64,000 nucleotides of DNA from Leptospira haakeii. GTDB lineage: Bacteria; Spirochaetota; Leptospiria; Leptospirales; Leptospiraceae. Shown piece by piece: positions 9,064 to 18,483 of the stretch (position 1 is its first letter; each line of letters begins with the position of its first letter). The stretch covers positions 1 through 64,000 of the forward strand of contig NZ_NPEG01000006.1 of the NCBI RefSeq assembly GCF_002812045.1. Reading direction: 5' to 3'. A model generated the notes under the pieces. That model had not been told where the DNA came from, ran no database searches, and saw only the letters and a program-made list of their open reading frames with translations. The position numbers and the translations under genes were made by a program.

Positions 9064-10452
9064 ATGAAAAAAGTTTTCTTCTTATTTCTATTTTTATATG
9101 CCCAACTCATATCTTCAGAAGAAGTTCCAAATCCTACTTTGGAGATCTATTTTCAATGGATCTTATTTAGAACCCAAGGACGGATCTTAGAAGAGAAAGA
9201 AAGTTATAAAATTTCAGCGTTAACTTCTCCTGCTGTATTAGGTTTTAAATTTGAAAAGTATAAAGATAAATTCCACACAAATTTAGAATGGACTCTGATT
9301 AGTACTCCTAATTCAGGCCTCATATTCCTACCTGGAAGGGACTCATACTTTGGAATTTTTTATAAAGGATTCTTATGGGGAGCGGGGAGAAAGTCTGATT
9401 TCGAAGAATTTCCTGCCTGGTCTTCTTGGAAAGACGGAGTAGAAGGACTATTTGCGGAAACCGAATTGGATCGTATCAAGATTAGATTTGATTTTTTGGA
9501 TCTATACAGAGGATTCCCCTTATTAGAAAACCAATGGTTGAAATTGCAGGGGAGAGAGTTATTCCTTCCTAAACAAGCAAGAGAAGAGCTGATCTCTGAA
9601 AAGGATACGGCGGTCTTTTCCCAATCCAGATATAGAGCTGGCATAAGTCTGACCGGAAACAAGGAAGACCGTCTTATATATAAATTTAGAGTGAGATATC
9701 TTTCTTTGGGAAACTGGGGAAGGTTTGGCTCTGATACAAAGGAATCCAAATCTGAAAGTATAGAGGGAGATAGAGATTACCTAGTAGAATGGAAACTCGG
9801 ACTTGGATTTCTCTGGAAGTATTTTTATATTTCCGGTGATTTCTTCCTTTCAAGAGGAATCGATAAAACAGGATACCATCCTTCTCGACCGGAAAGATCA
9901 ATCCAGATCAGCGGTGAAGCCTTGAGGTTTGATTTAGGATTTTATAATACATACGGCAAAATTTCCATCTTTGCCTTTCTGCCTGATCGAGAGAAAAGAT
10001 CTTCTCAAGGTGAAATTTTAGAATTGGGCTTTATCGGAATGGGAGCTTCTCCCATTTCAAATCCTATCTTACAACAGGTATGGGGATTTTATCCCTCCAC
10101 TTGGATCACAGACAAAGGATTAGAAAGAGAAGAGACCAATTTTCCTGGTAAAAGACCTGCAAACTTATTCGGTTGGAAAGCGGAAGGAAAGTTCTTTGGA
10201 ATTTCACCCGGGATCCATTTTACTTATATAGGATTTTTGAAAGAAGAAAATTCTTCCTCCGGTCTTTGGACAATTTCTTCCCGGAATATACAAAACAGAT
10301 TCCTAAGAGAAGCAGGTGTAAGTATTTCTTGGTCTCCCTTAGAAGATGATTCTTCAAAGATTGAATTGGATCTTGGAGGTTTTGAATCTGACGAAACAAC
10401 AGGGCTAAAACAATGGTACATGCTCTTTCGTATAGGAGGAGTTTGGAAATGA
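9064..10452 (+). CDS. Predicted outer-membrane beta-barrel protein
   Basis: The start is set at ATG 9064, which gives a clean signal peptide (MKKVFFLFLFLYAQLISS); an upstream start at 9013 would place it 17 residues in and overlap the previous gene by 40 bases. The mature part, about 440 residues, has alternating hydrophobic/polar strands ending in aromatics (for example FHTNLEWTLI, DSYFGIFYKGFLWGAG, LIYKFRVRYLSLGNWGRF) and ends MLFRIGGVWK, consistent with a transmembrane barrel. No family is recognised. It lies between two lipoprotein genes, overlapping the next by 4 bases (ATGA). Confidence 0.65.
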   Translation: MKKVFFLFLFLYAQLISSEEVPNPTLEIYFQWILFRTQGRILEEKESYKISALTSPAVLGFKFEKYKDKFHTNLEWTLISTPNSGLIFLPGRDSYFGIFYKGFLWGAGRKSDFEEFPAWSSWKDGVEGLFAETELDRIKIRFDFLDLYRGFPLLENQWLKLQGRELFLPKQAREELISEKDTAVFSQSRYRAGISLTGNKEDRLIYKFRVRYLSLGNWGRFGSDTKESKSESIEGDRDYLVEWKLGLGFLWKYFYISGDFFLSRGIDKTGYHPSRPERSIQISGEALRFDLGFYNTYGKISIFAFLPDREKRSSQGEILELGFIGMGASPISNPILQQVWGFYPSTWITDKGLEREETNFPGKRPANLFGWKAEGKFFGISPGIHFTYIGFLKEENSSSGLWTISSRNIQNRFLREAGVSISWSPLEDDSSKIELDLGGFESDETTGLKQWYMLFRIGGVWK

Positions 10453-12212
10453 ATAAGTTTATACTCTTATTTACACTTCTTTGCTTTTATTCCTGTGAAA
10501 GAACTGAAGAAGATGTTTCTATTTTCTGGGAAGATGAATTATATCCAAAGATATTTTTTTCTTATCCAGGTAGATTTGTTCCGGTCGGTAAAAAGAGAAT
10601 GGTGCGAGATGAAATTCTGAGGATTATCCGAGAAACTAAAGATTCCATCTATATGCATATTTATTCATTCTCTGATCCCGAAATAGAATCAGAGCTCATA
10701 CAAGCAGATAGAAGAGGAGTTCGTTTGGAACTTATGGGAGAATGGGGAAAAACATATCCAATTTCTATTCTGCCTTTTTTAAAATATTGGAAAGGAACAG
10801 GCTTGCAACATACCAAGGTTTTGGTTTCCGACCAGTCATTGGTGTTTATCGGAACAGGAAATTTTACCAATTATGGTTTGGAGCAGGATCATAATGGATA
10901 TTTGGAATTCAAATTGAATAAAAAAGAATGGGAAAACTTTCAGTCTTTCTTGAAGGAAGAGTATCCTTTTCCTGTTCTAAAAATTGGCGAATTAGAATTT
11001 TGGAATTCTCCTTTGGAAGGAAATTTGATCCAAAACCGACTTTTGGATTCTGTTCTTTCTTCGAAAGATTCTATTCGATATCTTATCTTCGATCATTATG
11101 ATCCGGTTTTAAGTTCTGGCTTTACTCGTGCCAATCACAAATTTATCAGCGGAATCTATGATCGACCCGTGGATCCTGAAGGAAAACTTCTCTCAGGTAT
11201 TCCAGGAATTGAGATCATGGAGGACGGAAACGAGGATATCTTAGATGATCCTACGATCGGTAAAGGAGGACTTCTCCATCATAAAACTATGATCTTAGAT
11301 GATATAGAAGTTCTAACTGGATCTTATAATTATTCTCTGAGTGCAAGAGATTCTAATCGAGAGGTTCTTATTCGAATGAAGAATTCTAGAATTGCTAAAG
11401 AATTCAAACAAGAATGGAAGAATATAAATAATAAATCGAAACGTATAGAAGTATCTAGTTCAAATTCGCTGCTTAAAATCAGTAACACTTATAGTTTTAA
11501 TCCTGATACAGATCAGATTTGTAGATCTCAAATTCAACCTGAGGATTCATTTTTAGAGATCGGGTTTATTTGGTTTCGTTGGAATAATTTCTATAGGTGG
11601 AAAGAAGAAGTATGTAAGTCTATCACAGACTATGAATCTATTAGCTCTCGTCATTTTGGGGGGAAAAGTGAATTTCCGAAAACTGAAGCAGAAAGTCTTG
11701 GAATTCAGTCTTTCTCCAGATCCGGAGATTTCGGATTTTCTACTCCTAAATCGGATCTGATGAATGAGTTCCAATCTGCGATTTTAAAATCTTCTCAGTT
11801 TTTGAGACCGGACTATTTTTTAGGGTCGGTAGGGGCCTGGATCTTTCCAAATGAATCTGAGTTAGACGGACTTATCTCCGAAAATTTACCCCAACGTGTT
11901 TGGATCTTGGAAAGAGGAAAACTTCCCAGGAAACTAGGAGTTTCATTTGAAGATGGGGTATATTATCTTTCTGAAAGTGTAAGTTCGAATTCTGGTGTGG
12001 CCCTAGTTGAATATGAGGATTTTGGTCTGTATTTCTGTTATAAATCAGTTAATTATAATATAAACTGGCCAGAGCAGATCCTGTTCGCAGTTTATAATTA
12101 TAGAGTAGGTTCGATCTTTTCGGATCAATATCCTAAATCAGATTTATCTTTTTTTGCAGAGCAGGGACTCCCAAATCAAAGGAGAAAAAACTTATGCGTT
12201 GTCGCCCTTTGA
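10449..12212 (+). CDS. Phospholipase D-fold lipoprotein with two HKD motifs
   Basis: The start ATG 10449 overlaps the previous stop (ATGA) and gives a signal peptide with lipobox ending FYSC (C16). Two complete HKD motifs are present: H121-x-K123-x4-D128, followed by GTGNFT, and H277-x-K279-x4-D284, followed by GSYNYS. One chain therefore holds a full PLD active site, which hydrolyses or transfers phosphodiester bonds in lipids or nucleic acids. About 250 further residues (roughly 335-587) match nothing I know. Placement outside the cytoplasm, next to a lamin-tail lipoprotein, suggests a surface nuclease or phospholipase. The 3' end overlaps the convergent O-antigen ligase gene by 21 bases. 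Confidence 0.82.
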   Translation: MNKFILLFTLLCFYSCERTEEDVSIFWEDELYPKIFFSYPGRFVPVGKKRMVRDEILRIIRETKDSIYMHIYSFSDPEIESELIQADRRGVRLELMGEWGKTYPISILPFLKYWKGTGLQHTKVLVSDQSLVFIGTGNFTNYGLEQDHNGYLEFKLNKKEWENFQSFLKEEYPFPVLKIGELEFWNSPLEGNLIQNRLLDSVLSSKDSIRYLIFDHYDPVLSSGFTRANHKFISGIYDRPVDPEGKLLSGIPGIEIMEDGNEDILDDPTIGKGGLLHHKTMILDDIEVLTGSYNYSLSARDSNREVLIRMKNSRIAKEFKQEWKNINNKSKRIEVSSSNSLLKISNTYSFNPDTDQICRSQIQPEDSFLEIGFIWFRWNNFYRWKEEVCKSITDYESISSRHFGGKSEFPKTEAESLGIQSFSRSGDFGFSTPKSDLMNEFQSAILKSSQFLRPDYFLGSVGAWIFPNESELDGLISENLPQRVWILERGKLPRKLGVSFEDGVYYLSESVSSNSGVALVEYEDFGLYFCYKSVNYNINWPEQILFAVYNYRVGSIFSDQYPKSDLSFFAEQGLPNQRRKNLCVVAL

Positions 12213-13520
12213 TATTAGGACTTCTCCTTTTACAAAAAGGCCTAATAAAATCCAGAAAAGGATAACTACTTCATCATCCTGGAAATAACACTGGAATAGT
12301 CCTGAAACAAAAAATCCGATCAGCCCATAATAGAATACTAGTCTCTGAAAGTCCTGCTTAGATTGAAATAGATAAGCGATTAGAATTCCCCCTAATCCCA
12401 AATAGAGCAATACTGCAGGGATACCAAACACGGAAGCCAAATGGAAATAATCGTTATGAGCATGTCCCCTTTGTGTGACTTCGTAAAAATAGGAGAGTTC
12501 GGAGTATGTTTCTGAATGTTCAATTCTTACTTTTTCGATCTCTTTATTATAATTTCCTGGGCCTACTCCAATGATCGGATGTTCTTGGATAAGTGGAAAA
12601 CTAGAATCCCAGATGAATGTTCTTCCTGAGTCTGTATGTTTTTCTTTTCCGAAAAGTGGTCCGATGACCTTCTTTCCTGCGGGACTAAATGTAAGCACGA
12701 GTCCAATCAAGAATAAGAGTCCTAAAATGAAGGAAGCTCCTTTGATCAGAAAGGATTTTGAAAATTCTTTTCTGATAAAGAATAAATGGACTCCCGCAAA
12801 AAAGATACTCACACCGGCTCCGATCATACTGGATCTTGCTTGGTTTAATAAGAATACTAAGCTGTATAAAAAAAGTAGAACGCCTGCGATCAGTATCTTC
12901 TTTTTATCCCCTTGGATTAGAGTTCTAAGAAATCCGAATACAGCAAAAGCGGAGAAAAATTGTAGTAATCCTCCAAAAGTCAAATGGGTATTCATTAAAC
13001 CTATAGAGATATAAAGAGGTATGGAGGAAATAGAACCTAAAGGATGTGTAAATTTATAACTACTGGAAGTTTTGTAAAGATCGCTGATAAGTCTGGAAAG
13101 CCGGACGGGAGTAAAACCTCCTGCAACTCCTGTAAACACCAAGAGTAAAAAAAGCCAGAAGAGTGCTTTATATATTTTAGGCAAATCTTCCTTTGTAGTA
13201 AATCCTACAGAGATTAATCCAAAAAATAGGAAGAAGTCTTTTAGTTCTCCATTCCAAGCAGCCTTCGCATATCCAGCGGAATTATCGAAAACTAGATGGA
13301 TTAAGAATACGATTCCATACCATAGGAAAAGAGAAATGGAAATTTTAGAAACAGGATGATTCGGTAGGACTTCCTTCCAATTTCCCGATTTTAATTGGTC
13401 CGTTATTCCGAAAAAAAAGGAAAGCACCAGAAATCCCTGGCTGAGACTGACCGAAATCCCGATGGAAGGAATGGTTGCGAGTAAACAGAATAGATGTGCC
13501 TTTTTCAAAAACTCTTTCAT
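12192..13520 (-). CDS. O-antigen ligase/polymerase family membrane protein
   Basis: A 442-residue polytopic protein with about 10-12 hydrophobic segments. The C-terminal half has the Wzy/WaaL signature: SDSGRTFIWDSSFPLIQEHP, IGVGPGNYN, and RGHAHNDYFHLASVFGIP in a large periplasmic loop, including the histidine required in O-antigen ligases. It either joins O-antigen to lipid A-core or polymerises repeat units at the outer face of the inner membrane; sequence alone does not separate these. The adjacent GT4 and GT9 genes fit envelope polysaccharide assembly. It overlaps the PLD gene end-to-end by 21 bases. Confidence 0.85.
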   Translation of the reverse strand: MKEFLKKAHLFCLLATIPSIGISVSLSQGFLVLSFFFGITDQLKSGNWKEVLPNHPVSKISISLFLWYGIVFLIHLVFDNSAGYAKAAWNGELKDFFLFFGLISVGFTTKEDLPKIYKALFWLFLLLVFTGVAGGFTPVRLSRLISDLYKTSSSYKFTHPLGSISSIPLYISIGLMNTHLTFGGLLQFFSAFAVFGFLRTLIQGDKKKILIAGVLLFLYSLVFLLNQARSSMIGAGVSIFFAGVHLFFIRKEFSKSFLIKGASFILGLLFLIGLVLTFSPAGKKVIGPLFGKEKHTDSGRTFIWDSSFPLIQEHPIIGVGPGNYNKEIEKVRIEHSETYSELSYFYEVTQRGHAHNDYFHLASVFGIPAVLLYLGLGGILIAYLFQSKQDFQRLVFYYGLIGFFVSGLFQCYFQDDEVVILFWILLGLFVKGEVLISKGDNA

Positions 13521-13624
13521 TTGGATTCTGGAAATAATCTCACCGATCTATTCTTTGTAAATTCGATTATTTTTCACATAGATTTCTGTAATGGAGTGGT
13601 AAAATCCATATTGTGGAGGAGATT

Positions 13625-13642
13625 GGTTCCGCATTAGGAACC
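13625..13642 (+). promoter_or_regulatory. Hairpin covering the GT4 ribosome-binding site
   Basis: GGTTCC (13625-13630) and GGAACC (13637-13642) can form a 6-bp stem with a 6-base loop. The right arm contains the likely Shine-Dalgarno AGGA, and the ATG follows 3 bases later at 13646. Sequestration of the ribosome site is inferred, not shown. Confidence 0.4.
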
Positions 13643-13645
13643 TAG

Positions 13646-14941
13646 ATGAAGATTCTTTATTTTTCGGACACCTTTTTACCCAAAATAGACGGGGTCGCTA
13701 TTTCAATGAGAAATTTTGCGGAAGCCCTCGCCGAAAGAGGACATGAATTTTTGATTTGTTGTCCACGTTATGGAGAAGGTGATTTTGATAAAATGGGGGA
13801 TCATATCCGTTTGGAAAGATTCAGAAGCGGATACCTGCCTAGTTACCCTGATATCAAAGTTGTTTTACCTTCTCCTTCTAAGATCAAAAGAGCGATCAAA
13901 GAATTCCAGCCCGATCTAGTGCATATCCACACTCCGGGACTCATGGGCGTCTACGGGATCAATGCCACCGAAAAATACGGGATCCCAAGTATAGGAACGT
14001 ATCATACATTGATGTCCGAGCAGGACATGTATCTTTCTTTTTATCGCCTTCTTAAACTGGACAAACTTTTTATGAGAATTGGAAAGTTGAATAAAAAGAT
14101 CAAAATAAAGGACTTGGTGAAGTTCGAAAAATTCGACAAGTTCAATATCCGTAAAAAGATCATTCTGAAAATTACGAATAATTTATACGATCGTTGTGAT
14201 CTGATCATTTCTCCTTCTCACCTGATCAAAAAACAATTGGAAGAGTTCGGATTAAAAAAACCTGTAGCAGTTATCTCTAACGGATTGGATCTTTCTCAGT
14301 TTAAAGGAAGTCCTAAAACTCTTTCAGAGGGCCCTAAACTTCTACATGTTGGTAGGATCTCCTACGAGAAAAATTGCGATGTTATCATAAACTCTTTCAA
14401 ACTGATCATAGAGAAGATCCCATCTGCCACTCTAACAATCATTGGAGACGGGCCTGCTTTGGCCTCTCTTAAGGTTCAGGCCCAAAAATTAGGTATAGAC
14501 CAAGCAATTACGTTTACTGGTTTTATTGATAGGGCTGAACTTCCAAATCACTATCCGAATTACGATCTATTCTTGACCGCTTCTACGATGGAAACGCAAG
14601 GGCTTGTGATCTTGGAATCGGTAGCCTGTGGTCTTCCTGCAGTAGGTGTGGATTCATTTGCGATCCCGGAACTGATTCATGACGGTGTAAACGGATTTAT
14701 CGCGAAACCATTTGATGTAAGGGATATTGCAGAAAAAACAGTTCGGATCTTAGAAGATCCTGCTATGTATGCTTCCTTCTCCAAGGAATCCTTAAAAATC
14801 TCACAAAGCCATGAAATGAAAGCGTGTGTGGATAGAATGGAAGAAGTATATAAATCGGTCGCTGAACAAAAGAATAAGAAAAAGAAAAGATCCATATTAA
14901 ATACGATCTTCTCTTTGAATCCTTTCGGGATTATGGGCTGA
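13646..14941 (+). CDS. Glycosyltransferase family 4
   Basis: A 431-residue GT-B transferase. The N-terminus [20 protein letters not shown] is typical of GT4 enzymes that act on diacylglycerol or sugar-lipid acceptors, with the acceptor loop histidine in [10 protein letters not shown]. The C-terminal donor domain has [22 protein letters not shown] and the E-x7-E signature [19 protein letters not shown]. It is likely cytoplasmic or peripheral at the inner membrane and retains stereochemistry at the anomeric carbon, as the family does. A Lys-rich insertion near residues 140-170 and a Lys-rich C-terminal tail may help membrane binding. Its stop abuts the convergent GT9 gene. Confidence 0.88.
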   Translation: MKILYFSDTFLPKIDGVAISMRNFAEALAERGHEFLICCPRYGEGDFDKMGDHIRLERFRSGYLPSYPDIKVVLPSPSKIKRAIKEFQPDLVHIHTPGLMGVYGINATEKYGIPSIGTYHTLMSEQDMYLSFYRLLKLDKLFMRIGKLNKKIKIKDLVKFEKFDKFNIRKKIILKITNNLYDRCDLIISPSHLIKKQLEEFGLKKPVAVISNGLDLSQFKGSPKTLSEGPKLLHVGRISYEKNCDVIINSFKLIIEKIPSATLTIIGDGPALASLKVQAQKLGIDQAITFTGFIDRAELPNHYPNYDLFLTASTMETQGLVILESVACGLPAVGVDSFAIPELIHDGVNGFIAKPFDVRDIAEKTVRILEDPAMYASFSKESLKISQSHEMKACVDRMEEVYKSVAEQKNKKKKRSILNTIFSLNPFGIMG

Positions 14942-16000
14942 TCAAAAAAGTGTATTAATATTCTTGATGACGTTGATCCGTTTGACAACGTCTTCTGGAG
15001 TAATTCTTTCCATACAGGCAAAATCTTTTCGATAACAAGTAGTATTTCCGTAGATACTGCAAGGCCTACAAGGTAAATCGTCTATTTGTAAAACTCCAGT
15101 ATCTTCCTGACCGAAAGGTGCAAATCCGGATAGTGGGTGAGTGGTTCCGAATAGTGCAATCACAGGACGTTTCAGAAGTGCTGCAATATGGATATTGGAA
15201 GAATCCATTCCGATGATCACGTCCATTCTTTCCATGATACCTAACTCACCTCGTATTCCAAGTTTACCACCGGAAACGATTGTCATGGACTGGTCCCCAT
15301 TTCTCCATTCTTCCATTTGAACCGCTTCTTGAGAGGAACCAAATAAGAATATTCTAATATTGGGGAATTCTTCCTTTAATAGTTTGAGTAATTCTAGGCT
15401 TTTTTCCATCGGCCATTCTTTTAGCTTATGGCCGGCAAAAGGTGCATAACCCACCCAGAGACCTTCCTTTTTATCTATTTTTCTGGCAAGAAGGAAGTCT
15501 TTTGCGTAAATTTTGGATTCAGGGTCCACATTGATCCAAGGACCTTTGCGAACGGTCGCTGGAAATCCCGCTTTTTCAAAAACTTTAAGATATCTGTCTA
15601 CAGTGTGGGGAAGTTTACGCAAAACTTTTCGAGTCTTGCGTATTTGACGCATCTTTTCCCTTCTTCCTTTGATGATCCTAAAAACGGAAACTCCTCTGAT
15701 CCAAAAGAAAAAACTAATAAAACGGGACCTAACACTGGAATGTAGATCGACGATCTTTTCATAAGGACCTAATTTATTTAATTCTTTGAATAAACGATAT
15801 AATCCTGAGAGACCTTTATACTTTTTGAGATTGATCCCGATCACATGAACATTCGGGATATTATAGAAGAAGGGAGCATAGTTCCCTCTGGTTACAACAG
15901 TGAGTTGTATATTCGTATACTTGGCGGCGACGGCAATCAAAGCCGGGGCCATCAAGGCAACATCTCCCATCGCTGAGAATCTTAGCACCAAAAGATTCAT
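14942..16000 (-). CDS. Glycosyltransferase family 9 (heptosyltransferase-like)
   Basis: A 352-residue GT-B enzyme of the ADP-heptose:LPS heptosyltransferase family. It starts MNLLVLRFSAMGDVALMAPAL, the usual GT9 opening with a GD pair, and has IIGMDSSNIHIAALLKRPVIALFGTTHP, the nucleotide-sugar binding stretch. A cysteine-rich segment near the end (LPCRPCSIYG...CYRKDFACM) resembles that of other GT9 proteins. It probably adds a core or O-antigen sugar; the donor is not known. It overlaps the upstream DUF4254 gene by 4 bases, so the two are translationally coupled. Confidence 0.88.
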   Translation of the reverse strand: MNLLVLRFSAMGDVALMAPALIAVAAKYTNIQLTVVTRGNYAPFFYNIPNVHVIGINLKKYKGLSGLYRLFKELNKLGPYEKIVDLHSSVRSRFISFFFWIRGVSVFRIIKGRREKMRQIRKTRKVLRKLPHTVDRYLKVFEKAGFPATVRKGPWINVDPESKIYAKDFLLARKIDKKEGLWVGYAPFAGHKLKEWPMEKSLELLKLLKEEFPNIRIFLFGSSQEAVQMEEWRNGDQSMTIVSGGKLGIRGELGIMERMDVIIGMDSSNIHIAALLKRPVIALFGTTHPLSGFAPFGQEDTGVLQIDDLPCRPCSIYGNTTCYRKDFACMERITPEDVVKRINVIKNINTLF

Positions 16001-16599
16001 GCTTGTTTTGTATATAAGGATGGGTTCAGATTTTTGTCGTTATACATTTTCATCTGCCTATAAACCTTATAGAATTTATCTCCTTTAGATAAATCGTCCA
16101 GAAGTTCATCCAGACATTTGGAAAGATCGGTTCTTTGCTCCAGCAAAACATTTAGTTTGTTTTGGCAGGTTTGGATATGTTCAGGGCTCACATCCTTTCT
16201 TTCCGTTTGTTCTTTCATATGATAAATTTTGAGTTCCAGGATACTCATCCTGTCTATTAGCCAAGCGGGCGTTTCAGAGTTCATTCTGGCATTCGGCTTT
16301 TTTTCCACGGACTTGTACATAGCAGAAATCTGATCGTCAATCTGCTCTACAAGGTCAGTTCTTTCCTGATTCAAAGCGTCTATTTTTCTTTTGAACTGGA
16401 CAAGCTCCTTGTCAGGGAGATCAGGCCTTCTGATCTCGTCTTCCACATGCCATTGAATAGTATCTATCTGGTTTTTTTGGTAAAATAGGAACTCAAGGGA
16501 GGATTGAGGGAATGGATTTGGAGAAAGAGCTTCCTCTTTATGCCAGTCCGTGACGGAATTTTTGAATATCTCAACCACTTTGGCCGATTCTAACTTCAT
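15997..16599 (-). CDS. DUF4254 domain protein
   Basis: A 200-residue, mostly helical protein that matches the DUF4254 pattern as I recall it: VTDWHKEE near residue 16, IDTIQWHVEDEIRRPDLPD, and KIDALNQERTDLVEQIDD, which is a near-invariant block. No signal or membrane segment. The family has no established function but commonly sits beside GT9 glycosyltransferases in Leptospira and Bacteroidetes, as here. It could be an accessory or acceptor-handling protein for that enzyme, which is inference. Divergent from the patatin gene across 129 bases. Confidence 0.8.
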   Translation of the reverse strand: MKLESAKVVEIFKNSVTDWHKEEALSPNPFPQSSLEFLFYQKNQIDTIQWHVEDEIRRPDLPDKELVQFKRKIDALNQERTDLVEQIDDQISAMYKSVEKKPNARMNSETPAWLIDRMSILELKIYHMKEQTERKDVSPEHIQTCQNKLNVLLEQRTDLSKCLDELLDDLSKGDKFYKVYRQMKMYNDKNLNPSLYTKQA

Positions 16600-16728
16600 C
16601 GGAGCTAGAATTTACGCGATAGACCAAAAATCAAGAGGATTTCCTATTGTCGGTCCGTCGGCTAATACCAGAGTTACGATCTAGTTCCGCTTTACAAAAT
16701 AAATTTCCCAGGTTAGGATTTTGCCCGC

Positions 16729-18483
16729 ATGAAAAAAATAGTACCTCCGGAAGCGTTGCAATTTTTAGCGTCTATCCCCTTGTTCAAGGGTCTCCCGAGA
16801 AAATTACTAGTCTTACTTTACGGCCACATTGAAGAGAGGCATGTCCACAATCATACTGTCATTTATTATAAGGGGGAGATCTCCAAGGAACTTTACATAA
16901 TCCGGCACGGAGAAGTAATGATGACCTTGGGGGAGGCAGGCAAAACAGTTCGTTACTTGGGAGAAGGTGACGTGTTTGCTGAAAATAGCGTTCTTACGAG
17001 AACGGCACATACAGGTTCTGCAACCGCTATCCTGGATACACAGTTATATGTTTTGGACGGAGAATATTTCTTAAAATTAGCCGCAAAAGAAAGAGTACTT
17101 TCCCAAAATTTGATGAGGCTCATGGGAATGAGAATGAGAGAGGTAATGGAAGATTCTTCTAGCCAAATACATTCTCCGAGAAGGCTTGTATGTCATATAC
17201 CTATAGAAGAGGTAGAAGATTTTAAAATACATTTGGAGTCCATCGTAGATAACGGTAGGAAGTCCCACGAAGGACATGTTTCTCTTTTGAGAATGGACAC
17301 ATTCAAAGGAAAATCCGTTTCTGAGATGATCCGAACAATCGCGGGACTTAGAAAGAAGTCTTCTATACTACATCTCTATTTTAAAAATCCGGAGATCCAA
17401 CCTGAGTTGGATAAGCTTGTGCAACAATGTGATCAGATCGTTTTTTGGGAAGAAAAGCCGGAAAGAAATCTGAAGCAGAAAAATGAGATCTTGGGTTATT
17501 GGGAACCAAGGATACGGAATTTTTCGGGAAGGACTTCGCGGATCATCGTTTCCGAAAATGGATTAAGAAAACATGAAGAGTCCGCAAACCAAAAGATATT
17601 TTATAAGGGAGAAACTTTTGCAAGGTACTTAGTGTCGAGGACCAGAGGACTTGCGCTTGGTGGAGGAGGAGCCAGAGCACTCGCTCACGTAGGACTTCTA
17701 AAAGTTTTAGAAAGAGAAGGGATCCGTTTTGATTTTGTAAGCGGTTCCTCTTTCGGAGCTGTGATAGGAGCACTTTACGCAAGAGGGGAAAGCACAGATT
17801 CCATCTTCAAAATGATCGGTAAGTTTTTCGGTGGAATAGAAAAACCATTCGATCCAACCATTCCACTTATTTCCTTCTTCAAAGGAAAAAGAATGCTCCG
17901 GATGTTAAAGGATGCATTCGGTACCCAATTGATAGAAGATCTAAAAATCCCATTTGCAACTTCTGCAGTGGACCTTCATAGCGGACAAGAATATGTAATG
18001 GATCAGGGGCCCGTCTGGGAAGCTCTAGCTGCAGCAATGAGTTTGCCTGGTATGTTCCCTCCAGTATTCAAAGGTGATCATCTTTTGATTGATGGTGGAG
18101 TGATCAATAATGTTCCAGAAAACCTGATCAGAAGGAAAGGTGCAGATGTGATCTTATCTGTAAACGTTTCTCCGTTGCGAGACGAGGGGATTGTTAGACT
18201 TTTAGAAGATAGAAAAGTGACCGGAAAGTCTTTTTTCAAAAATCTTTGGGAAGATATTACTTATCCACCAATTCTAAAAATCATGGCAAGAGCGATCACA
18301 TTAGAGGGAAGAGAGATCACAAAATTGAGAAAAGAGAAAATGGATCTTTTTATCAATTTACATATCGAAGAATTTGCGTTTACCGATTTCGGAAAATATA
18401 AGGAAATCATTAAGAAAGGAGAATTAGAAACGGAAGCCGCGATCGGGGATATCCGTAAATTATTCTTCCCAGCGGAAAAATAA
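16729..18483 (+). CDS. Patatin-like phospholipase with cyclic-nucleotide-binding domain
   Basis: A 584-residue protein of the neuropathy-target-esterase type. The N-terminal 120 residues form a cNMP-binding roll (LFKGLPRKLLVLL, GEISKELYIIRHGEV, GEGDVFAENSVL). A linker of about 180 residues follows. The patatin domain begins near residue 305 with the oxyanion GGGGAR, the nucleophile elbow GSSFG near 337, and the DGG of the Ser-Asp dyad near 454. It hydrolyses (lyso)phospholipids; the nucleotide domain may regulate or only scaffold. The canonical PBC arginine is not obvious, so ligand binding is unproven. Its stop abuts the convergent nucleosidase gene. Confidence 0.9.
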   Translation: MKKIVPPEALQFLASIPLFKGLPRKLLVLLYGHIEERHVHNHTVIYYKGEISKELYIIRHGEVMMTLGEAGKTVRYLGEGDVFAENSVLTRTAHTGSATAILDTQLYVLDGEYFLKLAAKERVLSQNLMRLMGMRMREVMEDSSSQIHSPRRLVCHIPIEEVEDFKIHLESIVDNGRKSHEGHVSLLRMDTFKGKSVSEMIRTIAGLRKKSSILHLYFKNPEIQPELDKLVQQCDQIVFWEEKPERNLKQKNEILGYWEPRIRNFSGRTSRIIVSENGLRKHEESANQKIFYKGETFARYLVSRTRGLALGGGGARALAHVGLLKVLEREGIRFDFVSGSSFGAVIGALYARGESTDSIFKMIGKFFGGIEKPFDPTIPLISFFKGKRMLRMLKDAFGTQLIEDLKIPFATSAVDLHSGQEYVMDQGPVWEALAAAMSLPGMFPPVFKGDHLLIDGGVINNVPENLIRRKGADVILSVNVSPLRDEGIVRLLEDRKVTGKSFFKNLWEDITYPPILKIMARAITLEGREITKLRKEKMDLFINLHIEEFAFTDFGKYKEIIKKGELETEAAIGDIRKLFFPAEK

